A DNA stretch of 27,628 nt from an uncultured Alphaproteobacteria bacterium (GCA_944391355.1 CALXTG010000085.1:1-27628); one strand, 5' to 3'; shown: positions 1 to 6,674, numbered from the stretch's first letter. The notes: generated from the sequence alone by a model not told the origin. Numbers and translations are program-made.

Positions 1-1465
1 CGATATGTACATCGATTCGATGACCAATATCCTGGTAGAAGACCCCAAAGGCGGCGCCGACCCGCACTGGTCAAAAACCGGCCGTGCCGCTTTGACCGGT
101 TTCCTGCATTTTATTGCCTTCAAATGCGAAAAAGCCCGTGCCAACGACTACTTCATCGGCCGCATCTACGAGGGAAAACTCGACGATGAAGACCGCAAGG
201 TTCTGGAAGGCTACTATCTGGAAATGCGCGACCCGATGGCCGCCCGGGCATTGCAGAACTTGCGCAGCAATACGTTGACCATTGACAACTATCTGCCGAT
301 CGGCACCTGGGCAATGCTGCCGGAAAAATGGATCGGACACGAACCCTGCATCGCCATGATTCTCGAATGGGTAACCGAAGCGCAAATCCAGCAGTCGCAG
401 GATATTAAACGCCGTCTCGACGAAGGCGATCAAATGGCCGCCATGGCCGACCCGATGCGCGACATGTTGGAAGCCGCCATTGACGAAGCCCGCAAATTCG
501 GCTACTCGCAGCGTTGTATCGTCGAACTCAGCCAGCTGGCAGCCATGCCTGACAAGGAACGCGGCTCCGTATTGTCTACCGGTTTCAGCGGTATCGGCAT
601 TTTCAAAAACTCAGCGGTTGTTTCCCGTACCAGCTTCAGCGATATCAACTTTAAAGACCTGCGCGGTTTGAAAGATCCGATCACCGGCGAATTTAAGCCG
701 ATTTCGGTTTACCTTTCGGTTAACCAGGTTGACGCCCGCGCACTGAGTGTTATTTCCGGAACCTTTATTGACCTGATGTCTTCTTACCTGATCGCCAACC
801 CGCCGAAATTCAAAAACAAAACCGACGGCGTGATGGGGCCTTTCCCCTGCCTGTTCGTGCTCGACGAGTTTCCGACTATGCCAAAACTCAAAGCCATTAT
901 TGAAGGCCCGGCAGTCGGACGCGGACAAAAAGTTTCCTATCTGTTGATCGGCCAAGATTTAGGGCAAATTTCCGGTAAATACGGCAAAGATGACTTGGAA
1001 ACCGTAATTTCCACGACCGCCTGCAAAGTTATTCTGTCTCAGAACAACGAAGTGACCGCCCAGCGATTCTCTAAAATGATCGGCAACAAAACCGTTCAGA
1101 CATCTTCCTATTCTAAGAACGAAGGCGGAATGGGCAAAGGCAGCAACCCGTTTGCCAAAAACGTTTCCTATCAGTTACAGGGAACCTCGGTTATCAGTAC
1201 CACTCAGTTATTGAGTTTGCCGATGTTAAAACAGGTTGTTTTAATGCAGGGCTTTATCGACAGGCCGATTATGGCCGATGCGCCGCGTTTCTATCTGGAC
1301 AACAAAATGAAGGCTCTGGCCAAACTGCCGCCCTCGCCTTTTGTTCCCGACTGGATTGTTGCCCAGCGTGAAGATATTAACGAAGACATGCTGGCCAAAC
1401 TCGGAATCGAAGATGACGGCGACGACATTGAAGCCGAATTCACCGAAGAAGAGTTGTCAAACTGA
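1..1465 (+). CDS. VirD4/TraG-family type IV secretion coupling protein, C-terminal part (5' truncated by window)
   Basis: The reading frame is open from the first bases and the protein resembles the C-terminal ATPase part of VirD4/TraG coupling proteins, so the true start and the Walker A loop lie upstream of the window. These inner-membrane hexameric ATPases bring substrates (relaxase-DNA or protein effectors) to a type IV secretion channel. The visible support is a Walker B motif (LFVLDEFPTM, acidic pair near codons 287-288 counted from the ATG at 5) and the following segment GRGQKVSYLLIGQDLGQI, typical of the family's sensor/glutamine region. The segment HWSKTGRAALTGFLHFIAF also fits. The tail is strongly acidic (EDDGDDIEAEFTEEEL). 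The ATG at 5 is probably an internal methionine. A toxin-immunity-like gene pair follows after 47 nt, suggesting, but not proving, that this ATPase serves a secretion system with antibacterial cargo. A conjugation role is equally possible. Confidence 0.88.
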   Translation, partial: DMYIDSMTNILVEDPKGGADPHWSKTGRAALTGFLHFIAFKCEKARANDYFIGRIYEGKLDDEDRKVLEGYYLEMRDPMAARALQNLRSNTLTIDNYLPIGTWAMLPEKWIGHEPCIAMILEWVTEAQIQQSQDIKRRLDEGDQMAAMADPMRDMLEAAIDEARKFGYSQRCIVELSQLAAMPDKERGSVLSTGFSGIGIFKNSAVVSRTSFSDINFKDLRGLKDPITGEFKPISVYLSVNQVDARALSVISGTFIDLMSSYLIANPPKFKNKTDGVMGPFPCLFVLDEFPTMPKLKAIIEGPAVGRGQKVSYLLIGQDLGQISGKYGKDDLETVISTTACKVILSQNNEVTAQRFSKMIGNKTVQTSSYSKNEGGMGKGSNPFAKNVSYQLQGTSVISTTQLLSLPMLKQVVLMQGFIDRPIMADAPRFYLDNKMKALAKLPPSPFVPDWIVAQREDINEDMLAKLGIEDDGDDIEAEFTEEELSN

Positions 1466-1512
1466 AAAAACTATAGTACTATTCTCATATAGGCAGCCGG
1501 AGTATCAGCATT

Positions 1513-2112
1513 ATGTGGGAATGGTCGCTTCATAATCCGAAGACTTCTAAGCCGTCAACCTCATTATTGACGGCTTATGACGACTTGATACACACCCATA
1601 TTCTGTCGGCGGCTATTCCGCCCGAAGCTTCAGCCTCACCGATAAAACCGCTCCCGCCGCTTGATGACCTGGAAGAAATGCGCATTGCCGTACAAAACGA
1701 AATTGTCCGGCTCGGATTGAAACATGTCAGAATAGAGCTTCGCGATTATGAACCGCAAACCTGGCAGGAAATGAACAAATCTTTCGAAGAATATCAGCAC
1801 ATGCGCCGAGCTTTTCTGCGGCTGCTCGGCTACAATCATCTAAGAGACTGCCGCGCTGCCGGCCTCAACGATGACGACATTCTTCTGCTCCGCAACAGCC
1901 TGGTTCCCGAAAATTACAATACGCACCTCAAAATTCCCTTTGACTTCGGCGGCAACATCGAATTTGCCAATTTTGCCCTGATCCCGACGCACCCTTTCCA
2001 TAACAACCTGCACCGCATCATGGATATGCAGATTGAAAATACTTTCCTGCTCAAACACCGCCGGATTTTTATTCCGCTCTTTGAAGGAAAAATTTACCAT
2101 GACCGAATATGA
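1513..2112 (+). CDS. Putative toxin/effector with HNH (His-Me finger)-like C-terminal motif
   Basis: This 199-residue soluble protein has no signal peptide or membrane segment. The N-terminal third is proline-rich (around residues 33-50) and the middle looks helical. Residues 137-167 resemble the HNH/His-Me-finger nuclease motif of bacterial polymorphic toxins: THLKIPFDFGG, then an Asn in FANFALIP (N153), then HNNLH with H163 and H167 spaced as the metal-ligand HxxxH of colicin-type DNases. H138 would be the first ligand. The residue after it, normally the general-base His, is Leu139. The start is the ATG at 1513, preceded by a weak GGAG about 12 nt away. The gene overlaps the next gene, a SUKH-type immunity protein, by 14 nt, which is the usual toxin-immunity layout. 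I see the motif and the layout; nuclease activity and secretion are inferred. It could instead be an inactive family member or a mobile-element nuclease. Confidence 0.6.
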   Translation: MWEWSLHNPKTSKPSTSLLTAYDDLIHTHILSAAIPPEASASPIKPLPPLDDLEEMRIAVQNEIVRLGLKHVRIELRDYEPQTWQEMNKSFEEYQHMRRAFLRLLGYNHLRDCRAAGLNDDDILLLRNSLVPENYNTHLKIPFDFGGNIEFANFALIPTHPFHNNLHRIMDMQIENTFLLKHRRIFIPLFEGKIYHDRI

Positions 2113-2533
2113 TTTCACGACAATGCTGAACAACGGCATAACCGTTATGTTTCCGCCGGCTTCCGCCGAAGAAACCGTGGCGGCGCAAAGCTTTTTCCGG
2201 CGGCATAATTTAGGCTGCTTGCCCGAAGATTATCTGTCCTTCCTTAAGCAAAGCGACGGCCTCAGCTATAACGGCATCGAACTGTTCGGAATTCTGCCGC
2301 ATCCTCGTCCTGAAAAAGGTTATACTTTCCCGGCTCTGCAACGCGTTAACAGTACTTTTTTGAAATATGATTTTTTCGCTCAGAAAATCGTCTTCGGCAG
2401 ATTATCCGAAGCAATCTTGTTTTACAACCAAAAGACCGGAGCTTACGCCATAGCCGACCGCATCAATCTTCGCTCGCGGATCGAAGTCGGCAGTCTCTCT
2501 GCCCTAATGCCCCATCTTGAAGGCTTTTGCTGA
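2099..2533 (+). CDS. SUKH (SMI1/KNR4)-superfamily immunity protein
   Basis: This is a 144-residue acidic-leaning soluble protein. Residues 41-63 (LPEDYLSFLKQSDGL, then NGIELFG) match the core signature of the SUKH/SMI1-KNR4 superfamily, in which a proline-led helix, a D/N-G turn and a following hydrophobic strand are conserved. Members are best known as immunity proteins that bind and neutralise cognate nuclease toxins encoded just upstream. I chose the ATG at 2099 because a GAAGGA ribosome site lies about 10 nt upstream and the SUKH fold begins soon after. An in-frame ATG at 2033 would add 22 residues read entirely inside the upstream gene. The 14-nt overlap with the toxin-like gene suggests translational coupling, so both would be made together. 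The pairing with that gene is inferred from position. Confidence 0.75.
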   Translation: MTEYDFTTMLNNGITVMFPPASAEETVAAQSFFRRHNLGCLPEDYLSFLKQSDGLSYNGIELFGILPHPRPEKGYTFPALQRVNSTFLKYDFFAQKIVFGRLSEAILFYNQKTGAYAIADRINLRSRIEVGSLSALMPHLEGFC

Positions 2534-2536
2534 AAA

Positions 2537-2734
2537 CTAATAAAAAGTCTTCTTCGTCTTGTAAAAATCAAAATGTTTCAAATGCAGATTTCCGTTTACA
2601 AAAACGTAATGATATCTGGTTTGAGATGAACTCTTGACCAAAAAGCGCTCAGACGGATACAATGCATAAAAGCCGAGATCTCTCGGATTGATGACTTTAC
2701 CGTACGAGTCCATCTTTTTACTTTTATTTTTCAT
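2537..2734 (-). CDS. Small hypothetical protein (65 aa)
   Basis: This is a short basic reading frame rich in Lys, Tyr and Phe, with no signal peptide or membrane helix. I do not recognise it. Support for it being real is limited to a good ribosome site (AGGGG five bases before the ATG on the minus strand) and its neat convergent fit, three bases after the end of the immunity gene. Its base composition is AT-rich like the following intergenic stretch, unlike the roughly 50% GC housekeeping genes. It could be a degraded fragment of an accessory-module gene or a chance frame. Confidence 0.4.
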   Translation of the reverse strand: MKNKSKKMDSYGKVINPRDLGFYALYPSERFLVKSSSQTRYHYVFVNGNLHLKHFDFYKTKKTFY

Positions 2735-2979
2735 AAAACCCCTGCTATGTAATTGGATTTCCTATAACTTAGCACTAAATTTCTAAAAAATCAACAAAAT
2801 TATATATACATATCATATCATGTTATTTATATAAATCAACCAGTTACGTGGTAACTATTAGAAGTTTCTAAAACTATTTTTTAAAATTACGGCAATTTTC
2901 CTCTATCTTAAAGTCTATAATTCATTAAAACTTTCCCGATTCGTTTTTAAAACGCCGAGCAAGTTTCCCGCAAAATAAA

Positions 2980-3001
2980 GCCCCGTTTGCAAAAACGGGG
3001 C
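2980..3001 (-). terminator. Rho-independent terminator of the LysR-type gene
   Basis: A perfect 9-bp stem (GCCCCGTTT / AAACGGGGC, loop of four bases) lies 19 nt beyond the stop codon of the minus-strand regulator gene. On the minus strand it is followed by the T-rich run TTTATTTT. The interval 2735-2979 upstream of it is very AT-rich, and I see no gene or repeat in it. Confidence 0.85.
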
Positions 3002-3020
3002 CTGAATAACATTACACACT

Positions 3021-3908
3021 TCAGATAACATAATTTTTTTCGAGAACATTTTTAATATAATTAATAAAAACGCGAATTCGGGGAATATCTTTCGTATTAC
3101 GATGCGCAATCAAATAAACGTCCACATCATAATCAAACTCCAGGTTATCAAGAAGCACCAAATGCCTGCGGCCGGTCGTAACCGGACAAAAACCGATTCC
3201 CAGTCCGCTGTCCAGAGCTGTTTTAAAAACCATTACGGAATCAGAGCTGTAAGCAATTTGTTTCATATTTTTAATCAAACCGGCCACACAGGGAATTTTC
3301 GTGGACGGCCCCGTTTTAAGGCATAAACGGTGATTATCATATAAATCGTTCAGATCTTTAGGGCGCCCATGCTCCTCAAGATATGAGGGAGACGCAAATA
3401 AGCCGAATTTTATCTTCTGCTCTTTTATCAAAACACTGTCTTTATCCGTCGGCGGAAAGTAATCAATGGAAACATCCGTCTCCAAAGCATGAAGATCGGA
3501 AGCATTACTGGTAATATTGGCTTCAACTTTAATATTCGGATATAAACGCGTAAAATCTAAAAATCTCGGAGAAGAAACATATTCAATCAGGGGGCCGCTG
3601 GTACGGAACCTCACATTGCCGCGATACTGATTTTCGCCGTGGACATAACTGTCAAAGAAATGAAGCTTCTGCGCAATTTCTGAAGCAATCTCCAAAACAA
3701 GCTGTCCTTCGGGATTAATCATTGTGCCTCTGGCATTGCTGAAAACCAGCTTAGTCTTAATACTGTTTTCCAGATCAATTATATATTTATTCAAAGTATC
3801 AATCGAAATACCAAATTCATCAGAAACCGCTTTTTTATTCTTTGTTTTGGAAAGAGCATATAGATACATCAGATTTCTGAGATTAAAAATATCTTGTTTA
3901 TTAATCAT
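3021..3908 (-). CDS. LysR-family transcriptional regulator
   Basis: This is a 295-residue protein with LysR-type layout: an N-terminal winged helix-turn-helix (about residues 5-65, with the recognition region AVSDEFGISIDTLNKYI and the wing NPEGQLVLE) and a periplasmic-binding-protein-like effector domain (about 90-290). Such factors bind DNA as tetramers and respond to a small ligand. The ligand cannot be told from sequence. I chose the ATG at 3908 because the helix-turn-helix then begins near residue 5, as usual; an in-frame TTG at 3947 would add 13 residues. The gene is clearly more AT-rich than the housekeeping genes, consistent with horizontal acquisition. It has its own terminator and a candidate promoter with an inverted repeat over the -35 box, which would suit autoregulation. 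No divergent target gene is seen: the plus-strand neighbour to the right is repeat DNA. Confidence 0.88.
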   Translation of the reverse strand: MINKQDIFNLRNLMYLYALSKTKNKKAVSDEFGISIDTLNKYIIDLENSIKTKLVFSNARGTMINPEGQLVLEIASEIAQKLHFFDSYVHGENQYRGNVRFRTSGPLIEYVSSPRFLDFTRLYPNIKVEANITSNASDLHALETDVSIDYFPPTDKDSVLIKEQKIKFGLFASPSYLEEHGRPKDLNDLYDNHRLCLKTGPSTKIPCVAGLIKNMKQIAYSSDSVMVFKTALDSGLGIGFCPVTTGRRHLVLLDNLEFDYDVDVYLIAHRNTKDIPRIRVFINYIKNVLEKNYVI

Positions 3909-3989
3909 TGTCGTCAAGTCCAAATTTACAAAATAAGTTCTGTCCAAATACTTCTACAAAACAATGTTTGTCACAATCCTGGATTGAAA

Positions 3990-4021
3990 CAAATATATCT
4001 TCAGGTTGAGTTTGTCAACTC
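3990..4021 (-). promoter_or_regulatory. Candidate promoter and operator of the LysR-type gene
   Basis: On the minus strand a perfect -35 box TTGACA (4018-4013) is followed after 17 bases by TATTTG (3995-3990). The -35 box lies inside the inverted repeat GAGTT-TGTC-AACTC (4008-4021), a plausible regulator-binding site. The ATG is about 75 nt downstream of the expected start of transcription. This is a pattern match only. Confidence 0.5.
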
Positions 4022-4065
4022 AAAATTTTCAATTTTTGTTAGCAATTTAAATAACCGGTCATTCG

Positions 4066-4140
4066 GAACTGAAGGGCTCGACAGCCCCATGCAAGATTGC
4101 GCGGCCCAGTCGCGCAATCTTGCGTTCCGCGCATTAAAAA
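4066..4140. repeat. Structured ~75-nt repeat, copy 1
   Basis: This copy is almost identical to 4277-4351. It contains three hairpins in order: GGGCT/AGCCC with loop CGAC (4074-4087); a perfect 13-bp stem GCAAGATTGCGCG / CGCGCAATCTTGC (4091-4103 with 4111-4123); and a small GCG/CGC hairpin. Between the two copies, most substitutions in the shared core fall in the 7-nt loop (GCCCAGT here, GTTTAAT in copy 2), as expected if the stem is under selection. It resembles repetitive extragenic palindromes, but the genome-wide copy number cannot be seen from this window. Confidence 0.85.
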
Positions 4141-4276
4141 CCGTCTTTAAAAGGAGTTTTTTTAATGGGAAGAACATGGCCGAAAGAAAAAGTGCCCAGA
4201 CGCACTTTTTCTGAGGAGACACAATGAGACTTGCCGCTACGAGGCGGCGAAAGCTGCCGAAAAAGCGGCTTAGTCA
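4141..4276. other. Non-coding or micro-ORF spacer between the two repeats
   Basis: There is no recognisable gene here. The spacer holds a 10-bp hairpin, GAAAAAGTGC / GCACTTTTTC (4186-4195 with 4202-4211), and two further short GC-rich hairpins between about 4233 and 4272. On the plus strand there are also two very short frames, each with a ribosome site: 4165-4227 (20 codons, AAGGAG eight bases upstream) and 4224-4283 (19 codons, GAGGAG upstream, very basic, ATGA overlap with the first). Either a structured RNA or micro-ORFs would explain this; neither is proven. Confidence 0.3.
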
Positions 4277-4351
4277 GAATTGAAGGGCTCGACAGCCCCA
4301 TGCAAGATTGCGCGGTTTAATCGCGCAATCTTGCGTTCCGCGCATTAAAAA
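4277..4351. repeat. Structured ~75-nt repeat, copy 2
   Basis: This is the second copy of the element at 4066-4140. The 13-bp stem is conserved exactly (4302-4314 with 4322-4334) and the loop sequence differs. It abuts the terminator that follows tRNA-His on the minus strand. Similarity to copy 1 continues more weakly through the terminator into the last ~12 bases of the tRNA gene. Confidence 0.85.
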
Positions 4352-4375
4352 ACCCTCCGCAAAAGAGGGTTTTTT
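4347..4375 (-). terminator. Terminator downstream of tRNA-His
   Basis: The stem AAACCCTC / GAGGGTTT is extended by A/T pairs (4347-4357 with 4365-4375), with a 7-base loop and T-runs on both sides. It starts three bases after the encoded CCA end of tRNA-His on the minus strand and could work in both directions. Confidence 0.8.
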
Positions 4376-4377
4376 AA

Positions 4378-4454
4378 TGGGGCGAACGATGGGGCTCGAA
4401 CCCACGACAACCGGTACCACAAACCGGGGCTCTACCAACTGAGCTACATTCGCC
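4378..4454 (-). tRNA. tRNA-His (anticodon GTG)
   Basis: A full 77-nt cloverleaf is readable on the minus strand: the acceptor arm, the D arm with AGCTCAGTTGGTAGAGC, the anticodon stem CCGGT/ACCGG with loop TTGTGGT (anticodon GTG), the T arm with GGGTTCGAGCCC, and encoded CCA. Aligning U8-A9-G10 puts an extra G at -1 facing C73, the standard bacterial tRNA-His identity element, here encoded in the gene. The 3' end points toward the accessory region. Confidence 0.97.
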
Positions 4455-4471
4455 ATTAATTAACAAACAAA

Positions 4472-4500
4472 CTTCTACAGAGATTAAGCCGCAAAGTCAA
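4472..4500 (-). promoter_or_regulatory. Candidate promoter of tRNA-His
   Basis: On the minus strand TTGACT (4500-4495) and TAGAAG (4477-4472) are 17 bases apart and sit just upstream of the tRNA 5' end. The -35 box is good and the -10 box is weak. Confidence 0.5.
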
Positions 4501-4519
4501 GCTAAAAATTACCCTCAGG

Positions 4520-4534
4520 CCAAAATTATTTTGG
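4520..4534. promoter_or_regulatory. 15-bp palindrome, possible operator
   Basis: CCAAAAT-T-ATTTTGG is a perfect inverted repeat in the intergenic space between the divergent tRNA-His and carboxypeptidase genes. It could be a repressor site or an A/T-rich cruciform. No partner is identified. Confidence 0.3.
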
Positions 4535-4610
4535 ATAACCTAAAAAAATTAACCCTTTATTTGCTTTTTGGGCAGATACTGAGCAAAATTAATTAGCCAG
4601 AAGATTCGAA

Positions 4611-5804
4611 ATGAAACAGGATATTGCCTTTAGTATGAAGCATTTTGTCTTTTCTTTATTTATCAGCTTAGCGATCTTAACCGCCGCAACATGTCCGGCG
4701 GGCGCTTCCACGTCGTCGATTATCATAGATGCCTGGAGCGGAGAAGTCCTTTCCGCCAGCGGCGCAGACACCCAGCGTTATCCGGCCTCTTTAACCAAAT
4801 TAATGACGCTTTATATCACTTTTGACGCTTTGGAAAAAGGCATTATCAAGCTTGACGACCAGCTTCCCGTTTCGCGCAATGCGGCCAACCGCTCTCCCTC
4901 AAAACTCGGCGTCCGTGCCGGAGAAACAATCAGTGTCCGTACGGCCGTTATGGCTCTGATAATCAAATCGGCCAACGATTGCGCTACGGTTTTAGCCGAA
5001 GGCTTAGGCTATACCGAAGAAAATTTTGCCCTGACCATGACAAAAGTCGCCCGCGAACTCGGCATGAAAAACACCACTTTCAAAAATGCTTCCGGACTGC
5101 CCAACCGCGCACAGAAAACCACCGCCCGTGACATGGCTTTGCTGGGAGCGGCGGTTTATCATCATTTTCCGCAATACTACAAACTTTTTTCGGCGACAAA
5201 ATTTGAATATCAGGGGCGCACTTATTACACCCACAATCACCTGCTCAAAAATTTTGACGGGGCGGATGGCATGAAAACCGGTTTCACCAACGCTGCCGGC
5301 TACAATATTGTCACCTCCGCCGAACGAAACGGCAAAAGGGTTATCGCCGTAACCATGGGACACAATTCGGCCAAATTGCGCGACCGCCAGATTGCCAAAC
5401 TGATGGACAAAGGCCTGACGCGTCTGGCCATGGCCGGCGATATTGCCGATTCCGCAGCCGAAACGCCCTTGAGCGAAACATCGATCGGCCCCGAAAATGC
5501 CTGGGGAATTCAAATCGGCGCTTTCTCCAACTATACCAAAGCCCGCAATTATGCGCTCGAAATTCAGGATATCGGTTACTCGCGCCTTGAAAACAAACCG
5601 GTTGCCGTTAAGCCGTATCAGACCGGAAACACGGTTGTTTATCGTTCGCAGATTCTAGGCCTTAACAAAAATGATGCGGAAAAGATTTGTAATAGTTTGA
5701 AAAAGTCAAATAAGTCCTGTATAGTGGTTGCCGTAAAAGGTTCGGAAGATTCCGATCAGCCGCAGCCTCTCAACCGCGAACTTATATTGGCACATAAACT
5801 CTAA
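4611..5804 (+). CDS. Secreted D-alanyl-D-alanine carboxypeptidase with C-terminal SPOR domain (penicillin-binding protein, DacA/DacF-like)
   Basis: This is a 397-residue protein of peptidase family S11, which removes the terminal D-Ala from peptidoglycan pentapeptides in the periplasm. A signal peptide covers about residues 1-32 (hydrophobic core from 11 to 27, cleavage near AGA-S). All three penicillin-binding motifs are present: SLTK (Ser60, Lys63), SAN (120-122) and KTG (222-224). Residues about 298-375 look like a SPOR domain (GIQIGAFSNYTKARNYA), which binds glycan strands stripped of peptides at the division septum. The fusion suggests septal action. The ATG at 4611 has an AGAAG site upstream; an internal ATG at 4635 would give a tighter signal peptide and cannot be excluded. 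The stop overlaps the next start (TAATG), coupling it to the MipZ-like gene, so division-site placement and septal wall trimming are probably co-expressed. Confidence 0.93.
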   Translation: MKQDIAFSMKHFVFSLFISLAILTAATCPAGASTSSIIIDAWSGEVLSASGADTQRYPASLTKLMTLYITFDALEKGIIKLDDQLPVSRNAANRSPSKLGVRAGETISVRTAVMALIIKSANDCATVLAEGLGYTEENFALTMTKVARELGMKNTTFKNASGLPNRAQKTTARDMALLGAAVYHHFPQYYKLFSATKFEYQGRTYYTHNHLLKNFDGADGMKTGFTNAAGYNIVTSAERNGKRVIAVTMGHNSAKLRDRQIAKLMDKGLTRLAMAGDIADSAAETPLSETSIGPENAWGIQIGAFSNYTKARNYALEIQDIGYSRLENKPVAVKPYQTGNTVVYRSQILGLNKNDAEKICNSLKKSNKSCIVVAVKGSEDSDQPQPLNRELILAHKL

Positions 5805-6610
5805 TGGATAAATCAACCAAAAAATCAGCTCACGTTATCGTTGTCAGCAATGAAAAAGGCGGAACCGGAAAATCGACGATCTCGATGCATCTGGCCATTA
5901 AATTGCTGCAGGAAGGATTTAAGGTGGCAACCGTCGACCTCGACGGACGCCAGGGCACGCTTTCCAAATATATTGAAAACCGTAAAAGTTTTTGCGGCCG
6001 CCGGTTGATTCGCCTGCCGATGCCCGAACATTACCGCGTCAGCCCGCAGGAAAACTATGACCTGATACCTCAGGCCTTACAAGAGCTGAATTTGTTGATT
6101 GAAGCCCTGTGCATGAGCTTTGATGCGGTAATTATCGACACGCCCGGCACCAAAAACTATCTTTTTGAAGCCGCGCACAAATTCGCCGATACGCTGATTA
6201 CGCCGATCTCCGACAGCCTGATTGACCTGAGTGTCATTGCCGATATTGACTTTGACCTCGGACACATCGGCAAACCGGGGCCTTATGCCAATTTTATCTG
6301 GGATGTAAAAAAACATCTGGCGGCTCAGGGAAAACCCTACCTGAACTGGATTGTCGTCGGCAACAAAGTCTCGTCGCTGAATTCCAAAAACAAACAGACC
6401 GTATTTGAATATCTGACCAAACTGGCCAAACGTTTCGGTTTTCGTTTTGTTGACGGCCTTCGTGACCGCGTCATATACAAAGAATTATTCCTTGAGGGAC
6501 TGACCGTCCTTGATATGAACCACGAAGCGCTTAAATTAAAAATGAGCGTTTCCCACCTTGCCGCCAAACGGGAAATCCGCGCTTTGGCGGAATCTATCTG
6601 TCCGGATTAA
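5804..6610 (+). CDS. mipZ: MipZ-like ParA/MinD-family division-plane positioning ATPase
   Basis: This 268-residue ParA-superfamily ATPase has the deviant Walker A KGGTGKST (residues 18-25, with the signature first Lys), a switch region VDLDGRQGTLSKYIENR (44-60) and Walker B VIIDTPG (109-115). The NEKGGTGKST context, the DLDGRQGT segment and the long C-terminal half match MipZ rather than chromosomal ParA or Soj. MipZ in alphaproteobacteria forms a gradient from the ParB-bound origin and blocks FtsZ assembly away from midcell. It starts one base inside the stop codon of the carboxypeptidase gene, so it depends on that gene's translation. No parB or ftsZ is in the window. The assignment is by motif recognition; an orphan ParA-like protein is the less likely alternative. 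Confidence 0.87.
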   Translation: MDKSTKKSAHVIVVSNEKGGTGKSTISMHLAIKLLQEGFKVATVDLDGRQGTLSKYIENRKSFCGRRLIRLPMPEHYRVSPQENYDLIPQALQELNLLIEALCMSFDAVIIDTPGTKNYLFEAAHKFADTLITPISDSLIDLSVIADIDFDLGHIGKPGPYANFIWDVKKHLAAQGKPYLNWIVVGNKVSSLNSKNKQTVFEYLTKLAKRFGFRFVDGLRDRVIYKELFLEGLTVLDMNHEALKLKMSVSHLAAKREIRALAESICPD

Positions 6611-6646
6611 GCTCTGCGGAAACCGTGTATAAAAAAGGCGAAACAC

Positions 6647-6674
6647 TTGAGTTTAGAACTTATGGTGTTAAACT
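6647..6674 (+). promoter_or_regulatory. Candidate promoter of the phosphoglucomutase gene
   Basis: TTGAGT (6647-6652) and TAAACT (6669-6674) are 16 bases apart in the 104-nt gap between the MipZ-like gene and pgm. This is a plausible sigma70-type match, about 40 nt before the ribosome site AAAGGAG. Confidence 0.35.

Noticed and set aside
2033..2098. Upstream ATG for the immunity gene
   Set aside because: The ATG at 2099 has a GAAGGA site, and the SUKH fold needs no extra N-terminal residues.
2735..2979. AT-rich stretch as a possible CRISPR leader or replication origin
   Set aside because: No regular repeats, DnaA-box cluster or spacer pattern is visible; it looks like AT-rich accessory DNA.
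4001..4222. 73-codon minus-strand frame and the opposing plus-strand frame 3894-4214
   Set aside because: Both run across the hairpin repeat and the LysR promoter region with no ribosome site or recognisable content.
4378..4454. Reading tRNA-His as lacking G-1
   Set aside because: Aligning U8-A9-G10 and the encoded CCA forces an extra 5' G opposite C73; without it, CCA would not be complete.
4274..4456. 60-codon minus-strand frame starting MANVAQLVEPRFVV
   Set aside because: It is tRNA-His read as protein, running on into its terminator and the repeat; not a gene.
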